Positions 1 through 5,702 of a DNA stretch of 38,355 bases are shown here, piece after piece. Made by a program: the position numbers and the translations under genes. Position 1 is the stretch's first letter; each line of letters starts with the position of its first letter. This stretch comes from a virus, in IMG/VR virus record IMGVR_UViG_3300031237_000266, positions 1 to 38,355 of that record, one strand, 5' to 3'. The notes beneath the pieces were generated by a model. That model searched no databases. It was not told the DNA's origin and saw only the letters and a list, made by a program, of their open reading frames with translations.

Positions 1-102
1 AGCTTCGGTCAGCTGGGTCTTTCCGACGTTCGTCGGCGTCTTCTTGCGAGCTTCTTCGCGGGCGAAGTGCTCCGTCATTCCAAATACTGCGAAGGTGCTC
101 AT
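1..102 (-). CDS. Partial small phage protein (N-terminal 34 residues)
   Basis: An ATG at 100-102 opens a leftward frame that runs off the window edge. The visible part, beginning MSTFAVFGMTEHFAREEARKK, is charged and rich in Lys/Arg/Thr, with no recognisable domain. The sequence upstream of the ATG (GGAGAAAACC on the minus strand) gives a good ribosome-binding site. It is the most distal visible gene of the leftward early operon, which would continue towards excision and integration genes. Function is unknown. Confidence 0.6.
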   Translation of the reverse strand, partial: MSTFAVFGMTEHFAREEARKKTPTNVGKTQLTEA

Positions 103-162
103 GGTTTTCTCCAAGCAAAGCGCCGCCATGCCGCAAGTGCAGCAGTAGCGGAATATGTGGAT

Positions 163-627
163 TCAGGATTCGGCTCGGTCTAGCCGAGAGGCCGCGGCAG
201 CGCCGGCCATGTAGATTTCGTGCGCCACGTTTTCGGAAATGCGTATTTCGTGGCGCGGAATGGCGAGCATGGGCGCCGAGCCCTCAGGTCCAGCAGCGTG
301 AGCCGCAGCAATCAGCGACTCGACCACCAGCCCGATGAGCTGCGGATCTCCACCCGCCAGCGATTCGAGCTTGGCGATCAGGCCGGGCCTAGCTCGCTGT
401 CTGAGCAGCTCCACGCCAGCAGCAGGCAATAGTAACTGAACGCTGTCGACGTTCAGGGCGAGCAGCTGAATCGCCTCGGCCTGCTCCGTGATGCCGTGCC
501 AGGACATCAGCTCGTGCAGCATGGGTATGACTCCTAGCCGAACCCGAAGGCGCAGCTCGATCTCGCCGACTGCCTTGCGTTTGGCTGCAGTCTTGGCTGA
601 CCGCTCGGCATTGGTCTTGGCGGTCAT
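163..627 (-). CDS. Hypothetical early protein, 154 aa
   Basis: The start is chosen at the ATG that overlaps the stop of the upstream 51-aa gene in an ATGA (624-627). The longer frame to 792 opens at TTG and only shadows its neighbour. The N-terminus (MTAKTNAERSAKTAAKRKA) is Lys/Ala rich, and the central part is predicted helical and Leu rich, as in small phage DNA-associated regulators. No Pfam family is recognised with certainty. The 3' part (positions 222-256) carries one of three copies of a dispersed 35-nt inverted repeat. It is translationally coupled to upstream genes of the left operon. Confidence 0.75.
   Translation of the reverse strand: MTAKTNAERSAKTAAKRKAVGEIELRLRVRLGVIPMLHELMSWHGITEQAEAIQLLALNVDSVQLLLPAAGVELLRQRARPGLIAKLESLAGGDPQLIGLVVESLIAAAHAAGPEGSAPMLAIPRHEIRISENVAHEIYMAGAAAASRLDRAES
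222..256 (-). repeat. Dispersed hairpin repeat, copy 1
   Basis: GCGCCACG (222-229) and CGTGGCGC (249-256) are perfect 8-bp inverted arms around 19 nt. Read in the direction of leftward transcription, the loop resembles that of copy 2 at 7304-7337: ACGAAA near the left arm and CCGAAAACG before the right arm. It lies inside the coding sequence of the 154-aa early gene. The function is unknown; it could be an RNA element for transcript processing or antitermination, or a protein-binding site. Confidence 0.75.
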
Positions 628-779
628 GGCAAGCACCTCTCCAGCAGAGTCGCTCCGCGCCGCTTTCCGTCCCGCATGACGATGATCTGGCCGCCTGCGG
701 CCTGCACGATGATGTGAGGGATACCGCTGGCTGTTGCGAGCTTCTGGGCGATCTTGATCAGCTGGATGATCGAGCTCAT
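624..779 (-). CDS. Small hypothetical protein, 51 aa
   Basis: A frame from ATG 777-779 to TGA 624-626 encodes 51 residues (MSSIIQLIKIAQKLATASGI... ending LLERCLP). It is coupled to both neighbours by ATGA overlaps (776-779 upstream, 624-627 downstream), the strongest evidence that this short frame is real. The middle reads IIVQAAGGQIIVMRDGKRRG, a beta-rich segment ending in a basic patch. No family is recognised. It is part of the leftward early operon. Confidence 0.7.
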   Translation of the reverse strand: MSSIIQLIKIAQKLATASGIPHIIVQAAGGQIIVMRDGKRRGATLLERCLP

Positions 780-1030
780 ATTCCGGCCTCAAGCATCCTC
801 CGGGCGAACCTCGCCAGATCCTCCTGGCCGCTGTACTTCTTGGGCTGGCGCGGCTGACGCCTGGCCGGAGGCTCAGCAGCCTGATCTAGTCGAAAAGGGA
901 TAGCTGCGTCTCGGCCGCGCGCGCCGCACTCTTGGATCTGGCCTCCTTGGGAGAGGAACTCGGCGGTCATTCGGTCGAGTTGCGCACGCAGCGAATCGCC
1001 GCGGGCAATGCCTGCGTTATCGATAAGCAT
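776..1030 (-). CDS. Hypothetical early protein, 84 aa
   Basis: The frame begins MLIDNAGIARGDSLRAQLDR at ATG 1028-1030, preceded by GGAG six bases upstream. An earlier TTG start at 1063 would overlap the LytTR gene and has no better ribosome-binding site. The C-terminal half is basic (RLDQAAEPPARRQPRQPKKYSG), ending ARFARRMLEAGI, which could contact nucleic acid. The stop overlaps the next ATG in an ATGA. No known family is recognised. Confidence 0.7.
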   Translation of the reverse strand: MLIDNAGIARGDSLRAQLDRMTAEFLSQGGQIQECGARGRDAAIPFRLDQAAEPPARRQPRQPKKYSGQEDLARFARRMLEAGI

Positions 1031-1056
1031 GGGTACTCCAGTGGGCACGCGCCCAG

Positions 1057-1413
1057 CTAGCAAGAGGAAGACTTCCGGGCGGCGATGGCCCGGCGAACGG
1101 CGGCAGCATGGCGGCGAGCAACCGGAAAAGGGTCTTCAATGCCCTCCAATGTCAGGAGGCAGGACGTGTCGCGCTCTCGGCGCATTGAAACGATGCGGTC
1201 AATCCGAACCAATGTGCTGCGGTGAATGCGAAGGAAGCATCCAGAAAACTCCTCTTCCAATGCCTTGAGCGGCTCGCTCAGCAGCAGATCGCCGCCTGGA
1301 TGGTGAGCGGCGACGTACTTGCTGTCGGCCTGGAAGTGGGTGACCCAGTCCACCGGGACCCATACCGGATGACCGAGGTAGCGGGACGGCAATCCGCGGC
1401 GCTGCTCGGCCAT
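1057..1413 (-). CDS. Stand-alone LytTR DNA-binding domain protein
   Basis: This 118-aa protein consists essentially of one LytTR-type DNA-binding domain (the AlgR/AgrA C-terminal fold) and lacks the usual receiver domain. Visible family features are the segment VTHFQADSKYVAAHH, the LLLSEPLKALEEEF strand-helix, and the hallmark FLRIHRSTLVRIDRI (residues about 59-73), followed by a basic C-terminus (PVARRHAAAVRRAIAARK). The start is ATG 1411-1413, where upstream sequence supplies GAGGCGG; the longer frame to 1695 shadows the next gene. It lies in the leftward early operon two bases after an 83-aa gene. Its role as a phage transcription regulator is inferred. Its target site is unknown. Confidence 0.85.
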   Translation of the reverse strand: MAEQRRGLPSRYLGHPVWVPVDWVTHFQADSKYVAAHHPGGDLLLSEPLKALEEEFSGCFLRIHRSTLVRIDRIVSMRRERDTSCLLTLEGIEDPFPVARRHAAAVRRAIAARKSSSC

Positions 1414-1415
1414 GA

Positions 1416-1667
1416 TCAGGCCGCCTCGGCGTCGAGGTTGCTGGCCAGCCGGCAGGCGGCGAGGTGCGTCTGCCGCCAGCCCTTCACACGGCCGGTGCGG
1501 TTGTCGACTACCCGGTAGAAGTTGTGGCTGACCGGTTCCACCTTGTGGCGTGAGGCAGCGATAGCGCGGGCGACCGCCTGCAGGCGCTGGCGATCGGTGT
1601 CGAGCTGCGAGGCCCAGCTGGCCCTCAAGGTTTCGAGGATGTCGCGGTTCTGGTACTGCTGGTGCAT
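1416..1667 (-). CDS. Hypothetical early protein, 83 aa
   Basis: The frame runs from ATG 1665-1667 (MHQQYQNRDILETLRASWAS) to TGA 1416-1418. The predicted fold is helical at the N-terminus (residues 8-40), then contains NFYRVVDNRTGRVKGWRQTH, which looks like a short beta hairpin with basic residues. AGCGAGGTTCATCAACC precedes the start and gives an AGCGAGG ribosome-binding site. It ends two bases before the LytTR gene begins, so the pair is probably coupled. No family is recognised. Confidence 0.7.
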   Translation of the reverse strand: MHQQYQNRDILETLRASWASQLDTDRQRLQAVARAIAASRHKVEPVSHNFYRVVDNRTGRVKGWRQTHLAACRLASNLDAEAA

Positions 1668-2253
1668 GGTTGATGAACCTCGCTGTGATTTGCACACATC
1701 AGGCAGCCGTCTCCGCTCATTGCGGGACCAACGCATGAGTTGGGATGGAAACGGCTGTCTGGATGGGTGCGGAAGGAAGTGGTGATGCAGATGGCCGGTG
1801 CTGACCCGGCATGGCAAACGACCACATGCTTCTCAGATGGTGATCAGTGCCTTTTAACCATCGTCCACGTATTGCGCATCAGCCTGCGCATTACATCTGC
1901 ATCGGTAGAGTGATCTGGTAGGAGTCCCCGGGTTAGCCTGTCCGACATTCCGCTCGCCAGCGGAATGAACGTCTACATCCCCGCGCATGCGTTACCTACT
2001 TGGCAGATCACTCTCCGATGCATCCTCTTCAAGGAAATGGACCGTAACGTGGGCCAGCCGTTCGCTCTCTCGGCAGCGGCGCGACTACCGCCAAGCAGCA
2101 GGCCACGGACGTTCATCCGCCACCTTGCCTTCCTGTTTATTTACGCTGCCAACGCGCTTTGGTCCGGTGCCGCAAACACTGACCTGCGGGTGATGGTAGG
2201 CCCGCGCTAACGCCGGCAGCTGGCGGAACAGGCACCGCGGGGCGGCCTTGGTG
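1668..2253. other. 586-nt gene-poor region with nested inverted repeats
   Basis: No convincing protein gene lies here on either strand. A long imperfect inverted repeat has arms at 1898-1922 and 1995-2022, sharing AGATCACTCT and CGATGCA in opposite orientation. Nested in its loop is a perfect 9-bp hairpin: CATTCCGCT (1946-1954), CGCC, AGCGGAATG (1959-1967). A smaller pair GATGGT/ACCATC lies at 1836-1862, and two TGCGCA palindromes lie at 1873 and 1885. The structure could be a noncoding RNA, a recombination site or a replication or partition element. The sequence alone does not decide. Confidence 0.55.
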
Positions 2254-2544
2254 CTAGACCTGCTTGAATTCTCGAAACGCAGCAGGAACCGAAAAAGTCT
2301 GGCCAACCTCATCGAAGCAGATGCTGTCCCATAATTCAGAGGCAGTTTGCAGTCGATAGCCAGGCGCCAGTTCTGGAAGCTCAACCGTGGCGAATTTCTT
2401 AATACGTTCGGCCACCTCCTTTTCGGTCGGCATCGATCCGTTACCCATGCCTATGGTCGCCTTACCTCTTTTCTCTTTCTCGTCGTCGATGATGTGAACC
2501 TTGATTTCTACGGAGTAGGGGCCGTAGACGGGGTTGAAACTCAT
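2254..2544 (-). CDS. Hypothetical protein, 96 aa
   Basis: The frame from ATG 2542-2544 reads MSFNPVYGPYSVEIKVHIID, then KATIGMGNGSMPTEKEVAERIKKFATVELPE, and ends AAFREFKQV. It looks like a small alpha/beta protein: two N-terminal strands and a helix around TEKEVAERIKKFA. GGAGAGACGAAC upstream gives a strong ribosome-binding site. It is the first gene before the large gap, in the leftward early operon. The family is not recognised, although phage early-region genes of this shape are common in Pseudomonas. Confidence 0.75.
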   Translation of the reverse strand: MSFNPVYGPYSVEIKVHIIDDEKEKRGKATIGMGNGSMPTEKEVAERIKKFATVELPELAPGYRLQTASELWDSICFDEVGQTFSVPAAFREFKQV

Positions 2545-2619
2545 GTTCGTCTCTCCAGTCAGACTTCCCCTGATGCGCCCCGCGTGAGGCGCACCGGGAA
2601 ATCGGCTGCGCCGGTTGGC

Positions 2620-2778
2620 TCAGGCGCCGACCTTTGGCCTGCCGATCAGCAGAACGGCCAGTAGCAGGCCGACGATCACCAGATCGGCACACATGGAGAG
2701 CAGTCGGCTCGTCGAGTCGACCAGCACGACCGCTCCGGCCAGCCCGAAGGCCAGCCAAAGGCGTAGGTGCTGGAGCAT
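2620..2778 (-). CDS. Small membrane protein, 52 aa
   Basis: The frame from ATG 2776-2778 overlaps the stop of the TerB-like gene in TGATG. The product has two hydrophobic segments: residues about 7-20 (LWLAFGLAGAVVLV) and about 32-46 (DLVIVGLLLAVLLIG), with a short polar link and a basic C-terminus. It is probably an inner-membrane hairpin. Its tight coupling to the TerB-like protein suggests the two work together. No family is recognised. Confidence 0.7.
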   Translation of the reverse strand: MLQHLRLWLAFGLAGAVVLVDSTSRLLSMCADLVIVGLLLAVLLIGRPKVGA

Positions 2779-3218
2779 CACAGGTAGTCCTTGAGGCGCA
2801 GGTTCATCTTGGCTGCAGCGCGCTCGAGCACGGTGGTTTCGGCCGGTTCTTCAATCTCGCCGTCAGCCTCAGCGACGGTGATCATGAAGTTCAGGACGAT
2901 TTCCGCGTTGGCCGGATCGTGAGCCAGGTCGGCCAGCTCGCGCTCGGCGTTCATACGGATGATCCGGGCGCCGCCTTCGTTGAAGTCGGCCTTGGCGCGG
3001 TCGATGACCTGACCGAGCTCGGCGCCGAATCCAGCCAGTTGCGGGGCGTTGCGCAGCAGGCGGTCAATCTTGTCGACTTCGCTGGCTTCGATCTCGCCGT
3101 CGGCGCTGGCGATGTAGAAGCAGCCGTAGACGCAGGCCTGCATCAGGTCGCGGTTCTCGATCTTGGCCATGGCCTGGCGGGCTTCGCGGGATTTCTTGCC
3201 GAACAGTTTTCCGAACAT
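2778..3218 (-). CDS. TerB-like (tellurite resistance TerB family) protein
   Basis: 146 aa, first gene of the leftward operon after the leader. The N-terminus is basic (MFGKLFGKKSREARQAMAK). Two repeats follow with acidic motifs of the TerB fold: ASADGEIEASEVDKID (residues about 38-53) and AEADGEIEEPAETTVLE (about 114-130). Such DG-E loops bind metal in TerB relatives. Known TerB proteins belong to tellurite or phage-resistance stress operons, often at the membrane. The ribosome-binding site is AAAGGAAGT before ATG 3216-3218. The link to the overlapping small membrane protein is inferred from context. Confidence 0.85.
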   Translation of the reverse strand: MFGKLFGKKSREARQAMAKIENRDLMQACVYGCFYIASADGEIEASEVDKIDRLLRNAPQLAGFGAELGQVIDRAKADFNEGGARIIRMNAERELADLAHDPANAEIVLNFMITVAEADGEIEEPAETTVLERAAAKMNLRLKDYL

Positions 3219-3580
3219 GGGTACTTCCTTTGGGGTGGTTGCTTTCCCAATGCCGCCTCATCGAAGCGGCATCAGTGAAAACTTCCATCTCCGCCATGCG
3301 CATCGCCGGAGTCTTCTCTCTGGCCGGGTCAGCAACTGGCATCTTCCCGGCTGGCTTGCATGGCTTCGCGTGCTGGCATGTGGCAGCACGGCAGGTTCCA
3401 GAGCCTGCATGGGGAGCGAAATTTCTTGCCCGCGCTGTACGGCTGCTGCCGGATCGCTCCGCGGGGTTCCTTGATTGTTAAAGAGCAGTCCCTTTTGAGG
3501 GCTTGGCGAAGTGCTTCTCGCCTCGTTGCAACCAAGCTACAACGCAAAATTGTAGATTGCAAGCATGAGTTGTAATTCTG
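3219..3580 (-). promoter_or_regulatory. Left operon leader with boxA-like nut element
   Basis: On the minus strand, positions 3487-3475 read TGCTCTTTAACAA, identical to the bacterial rrn boxA that recruits NusB/S10. It lies about 50 nt downstream of the left operators, where lambda carries nutL. Just beyond is CGGA-GCGA-TCCG (about 3451-3462), a short hairpin with a GNRA loop that could act like boxB. A 7-bp hairpin (ATGCCGC 3250-3256, GCGGCAT 3266-3272) lies near the TerB-like gene. An antitermination role is inferred. No promoter hexamers are assigned with confidence. Confidence 0.6.
3538..3574. promoter_or_regulatory. Left operator pair (OL-like)
   Basis: Two 17-bp sites match the repressor-region operators at 6368-6442. 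Site 1 is TACAAC-gcaaa-ATTGTA (3538-3554). Site 2 is TGCAAG-catga-GTTGTA (3558-3574), centred 20 bp away. By comparison with lambda they should let CI and Cro control the promoter of the leftward operon whose first gene starts at 3218. A TTGCAA on the minus strand overlaps site 2 and could be a -35. Confidence 0.75.
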
Positions 3581-3585
3581 AATAG

Positions 3586-3609
3586 TAAAAAGCCCGCACA
3601 TGGCGGGCT
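3586..3609 (-). terminator. Intrinsic terminator after the DUF1654 gene
   Basis: AGCCCGC (3591-3597) and GCGGGCT (3603-3609) form a 7-bp stem with a 5-nt loop. Read leftward it is followed by a run of T (TTTTTAC), so it terminates transcription from the DUF1654 gene before it reaches the left operators. Confidence 0.85.
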
Positions 3610-3629
3610 CTTCTTTCGGTAAGGCGCGA

Positions 3630-3893
3630 TCAACTATCGGCCGGATCAGCCCTCCAGGCCAGATGCATGCTCCCATCGCTGCGCGGCGTCAGAGTCACGC
3701 CGTCGGAATCACGGATCTCCTCCATCAGCCTGTCCCAGTCACTCTGAATCTCATCGGGCTGCCGACTGATCACAGCCTGTCGCTCAACCAGGGCGCGGGG
3801 CGTGCTGATGACGCCCTGGATGCGGCGGGCCAGGCGTTCATAGCCGGAGATTTGGGTTTGATGGGTGACAGCGCGAGCGCGTGGCTTTGCCAT
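3630..3893 (-). CDS. DUF1654 family protein, SOS-controlled
   Basis: 87 aa. The core SGYERLARRIQGVISTPRALVERQAVISRQPDEIQSDWDRLMEEIRDSDGVTLTPRSDGSMHLAW matches the Pseudomonas-specific DUF1654 family: YERL...R, then W-RL-EEI, then VTL--R-DGS. Its biochemical function is unknown. Start ATG 3891-3893 has AAGGAAG upstream. A perfect CTG-N10-CAG LexA box (3917-3932) sits 24 nt before the start, so expression should rise with DNA damage. The gene is monocistronic and ends at an intrinsic terminator. Its place between the left operators and hicAB suggests a role in induction or immunity. Confidence 0.85.
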   Translation of the reverse strand: MAKPRARAVTHQTQISGYERLARRIQGVISTPRALVERQAVISRQPDEIQSDWDRLMEEIRDSDGVTLTPRSDGSMHLAWRADPADS

Positions 3894-3916
3894 ATGACTT
3901 CCTTACTTCTGCTTAG

Positions 3917-3932
3917 CTGTATAAAAATACAG
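3917..3932 (-). promoter_or_regulatory. LexA (SOS) box upstream of DUF1654 gene
   Basis: CTGTATAAAAATACAG is a perfect palindromic-type LexA site (CTG-N10-CAG with TAT...ATA flanks). It lies just upstream of the leftward DUF1654 gene and probably overlaps its promoter. Confidence 0.9.
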
Positions 3933-4026
3933 TACACATGGCTCGCGGCTGCATCAAGCGAAACGAGCGGATGCGACTTTGGTATGTAAATTTTTCAAGC
4001 AGACGGCGCAGGCGCGGCAGAAAACT

Positions 4027-4053
4027 GCAGGTGGTGCAGGTGGTGCAGGTGGT
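4027..4053 (+). repeat. Three tandem 9-bp repeats upstream of hicA
   Basis: GCAGGTGGT occurs three times head to tail (4027, 4036, 4045), followed by a partial unit. It lies about 60 bp upstream of hicA, just before a GT-rich stretch ending in TATAGT (4082-4087), a possible -10. It may be a regulatory site or a slippage product. Confidence 0.6.
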
Positions 4054-4114
4054 GCGGAGCAATGTTTGTGTGTATTGTGTGTATAGTGTCGGCAGGCAGC
4101 GCGAGGAGACGGTA

Positions 4115-4297
4115 ATGCGAAGTCGGGAGGTGATCGAGCTGCTGGAAGCGGATGGTTGGTACGAGGTGGCCGTGAAAGGCAGTCACCACCAGTTCAGGCA
4201 TCCGACCAAGCCGGGCAGGGTGACGGTTCCGCACCCGAAGTCGGACCTGCCGAAAGGCACCTACCAGAGCATCCTGAAGCAAGCTGGCCTCAAGTGA
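4115..4297 (+). CDS. hicA: HicA mRNA interferase toxin
   Basis: 60 aa with the compact double-stranded-RNA-binding-like HicA fold. The N-terminal motif SREVIELLEADGWYEVAVKGSHHQF has the conserved Gly and catalytic His (GSHHQF, residues 22-27), followed by HPTKPGRVTVPHPKSDLPKGTYQSILKQAGL. HicA toxins cleave mRNA and tmRNA and are neutralised by HicB. Start ATG 4115 has GAGGAGACGG upstream; a longer in-frame opening at 3938 is upstream DNA. hicB follows 31 nt later, the usual order. In a prophage the pair is a likely stability or anti-phage module. Confidence 0.9.
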   Translation: MRSREVIELLEADGWYEVAVKGSHHQFRHPTKPGRVTVPHPKSDLPKGTYQSILKQAGLK

Positions 4298-4328
4298 GGC
4301 CGGCTATACCACCCAAGAGGGGCACACC

Positions 4329-4733
4329 ATGAAATATCCCGTCGTCATCCACAAAGAGCCAGGCAGCGACTACGGCGTGACCGTGCCGGATGTGCCCGGC
4401 TGCTTCTCCGCCGGCGAGACGATGGCTGAGGCGCTGGAGAATGTGCGCGAGGCGCTGGAGCTGCATTTCGAGGGGTTGGTGGCGGACGCAGAACCGCTCC
4501 CGCAGCCGCAGGAGGTCGACGTGCATGCGGCGAACCAGGACTATGCCGGCGGCGTGTGGGCGCTGGTCGACTTCGATGTGACGCCCTATCTGGGCAAGGC
4601 TGTGCGCTTCAACGCTACCTTGCCGGAGCATCTGTTGGCGCGGATCGACGCCTACGTGAAGAGCCATCCGGAGCAGAAGAGCCGATCAGGATTCCTAGCC
4701 GAGGCGGCCTTGCGGGTGTTGCAGCATGGCTGA
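4329..4733 (+). CDS. hicB: HicB antitoxin
   Basis: 134 aa. The N-terminal HicB domain (MKYPVVIHKEPGSDYGVTVPDVPGCFSAGETMAEALENVREALELHFEG) has the typical DVPGC-SAG-T--EA motif. The C-terminus (VRFNATLPEHLLARIDAYVKSHPEQKSRSGFLAEAALRVL) is a ribbon-helix-helix DNA-binding segment. It should bind HicA and repress the operon promoter. The stop lies inside the next gene, which begins at ATG 4726, so the three genes look like one transcription unit. Confidence 0.9.
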   Translation: MKYPVVIHKEPGSDYGVTVPDVPGCFSAGETMAEALENVREALELHFEGLVADAEPLPQPQEVDVHAANQDYAGGVWALVDFDVTPYLGKAVRFNATLPEHLLARIDAYVKSHPEQKSRSGFLAEAALRVLQHG

Positions 4734-5061
4734 TGGTTTTCAGATGAGCGCTGAGGCGATGGAGCTACTGCAGGCGGGCGGCTTGAAGATCGAGGCTGAG
4801 GGCGTAGCGATCAACGCTCGCTGGTTCATGGCTGATGGGAAGCAAGTTGCGAAGGTCACCCTGATTGGGAGCAAGGGAGGTCCTATGGGATATGGCGTGC
4901 AGTGTGAACCATATCCAATTTTCGAGGTTGATGCAGAGTATTCGGTATTCGAGAGCTTGAAGCTCAACGAGCCTGCACGCATCAAGTTCCTGGCCGACCT
5001 AAAGCCAATCAACAGTGGCGGATATGTTCTGCACCTATTGAAGGTGCTGGAGCAGTCTTAA
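4726..5061 (+). CDS. Hypothetical third gene of the hicAB operon, 111 aa
   Basis: The frame starts at ATG 4726, overlapping the end of hicB by 8 nt, and ends at 5061. An alternative start is ATG 4744 (MSAEAMELL). The product looks alpha/beta: an N-terminal helix (SAEAMELLQAGGLKIEAEG), a strand-rich middle (WFMADGKQVAKVTLIG) and a hydrophobic C-terminal helix (GGYVLHLLKVLEQS). No signal peptide, membrane segment or known domain is seen. Overlap with hicB implies translational coupling; a role as accessory or modifier of the toxin system is only an inference. Confidence 0.75.
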   Translation: MADGFQMSAEAMELLQAGGLKIEAEGVAINARWFMADGKQVAKVTLIGSKGGPMGYGVQCEPYPIFEVDAEYSVFESLKLNEPARIKFLADLKPINSGGYVLHLLKVLEQS

Positions 5062-5097
5062 ACGAAGCCATACCAAATCACACTGTCTACGAGCAAG

Positions 5098-5382
5098 CTA
5101 TCTTGGCATTCCGTATTTTGCCGAGATATGCAGGATTACGGCACCTCCGATGATGAAGCTCAATGTCTGGTCACCGATGATTGGCAGGTATTCTGGCCGG
5201 AAAGCGCAGATCAGGAATGCAATTCCCGTTGGGGCGCTTGAGAGCGATAAGCCGTTGACGATGGCCTCTTCCAGGGCGGCACTGGTATTACGCAGCCTAG
5301 CGTGCAGATAGGTTCCGATAAAGGAAACGAGAAACAATGCAGCAGCGAACCCAGGCAGGTTCTTCAGGAACAGCTCAGTCAT
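5098..5382 (-). CDS. Small integral membrane protein, 94 aa
   Basis: The start is ATG 5380-5382; a GTG directly before it is possible. AAGGG seven bases upstream favours the ATG. Predicted membrane segments are residues about 8-27 (NLPGFAAALFLVSFIGTYLHA), 48-63 (SAPTGIAFLICAFRPE) and 70-88 (TLSFIIGGAVILHIS). The start overlaps the end of the upstream membrane gene. Both lie directly downstream of cI and would be transcribed in the lysogen, the usual position for superinfection-exclusion or lysogenic-conversion genes. That function is inferred; no family is recognised. Confidence 0.7.
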   Translation of the reverse strand: MTELFLKNLPGFAAALFLVSFIGTYLHARLRNTSAALEEAIVNGLSLSSAPTGIAFLICAFRPEYLPIIGDQTLSFIIGGAVILHISAKYGMPR

Positions 5383-5596
5383 CACGGCCCTTGCGTCGCA
5401 ATCGGTAGATCAGCCAGTTTCCAGCCAGCATGCCAATGAAGCCTGCTATCAGCAGGGCCGGAGCGTCGTTGAGTGGAGGGGCGATGGCCTGACCTATCAG
5501 CGAGCTGACTGCGCCGCACAGCGAGGCCGATCCAGCCAGCACGGCAATATCTCGTGTGCTCAAGTCAAGGAGTCCGTGGAAGTAGGGATGAAGCAT
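5375..5596 (-). CDS. Small integral membrane protein, 73 aa
   Basis: The frame from ATG 5594-5596 reads MLHPYFHGLLDLSTRDIAVL. Two membrane segments are predicted: residues about 17-38 and 46-66 (APALLIAGFIGMLAGNWLIY). A positively charged tail follows (RLRRKGRDD), suggesting a cytoplasmic C-terminus. It overlaps the following membrane gene by 8 nt and lies 106 nt downstream of the repressor. It probably acts with that partner at the inner membrane. No family is recognised. Confidence 0.7.
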   Translation of the reverse strand: MLHPYFHGLLDLSTRDIAVLAGSASLCGAVSSLIGQAIAPPLNDAPALLIAGFIGMLAGNWLIYRLRRKGRDD

Positions 5597-5702
5597 GCGC
5601 GCACCAGTTTTTTATCAGTTTGCGCACAAGGTTATCGAAAAACATCCTGCTGCATCCTATCTGTATAACCTCCATGCCTATCCACTCCAGCAGGAAGCGG
5701 GC

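Noticed and set aside
2462-2758. Leftward 98-aa frame, Arg/Gly rich
   Set aside because: It overlaps the membrane peptide gene (2620-2778) and the start of the 96-aa gene in another frame. Its composition is that of a shifted frame.
3064-3342. Leftward 92-aa frame across the TerB-like start
   Set aside because: It runs out of frame through the TerB-like gene and has no support beyond an ATG in the leader.
3329-3676. Leftward 115-aa frame across the left operators
   Set aside because: It spans terminator, operators and boxA leader. Codon use is unlike phage genes and no homology is recognised.
4027-4053. Possible CRISPR-like tandem array
   Set aside because: Units are 9 bp without spacers. 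This is a simple tandem repeat, and no CRISPR array is present in the window.
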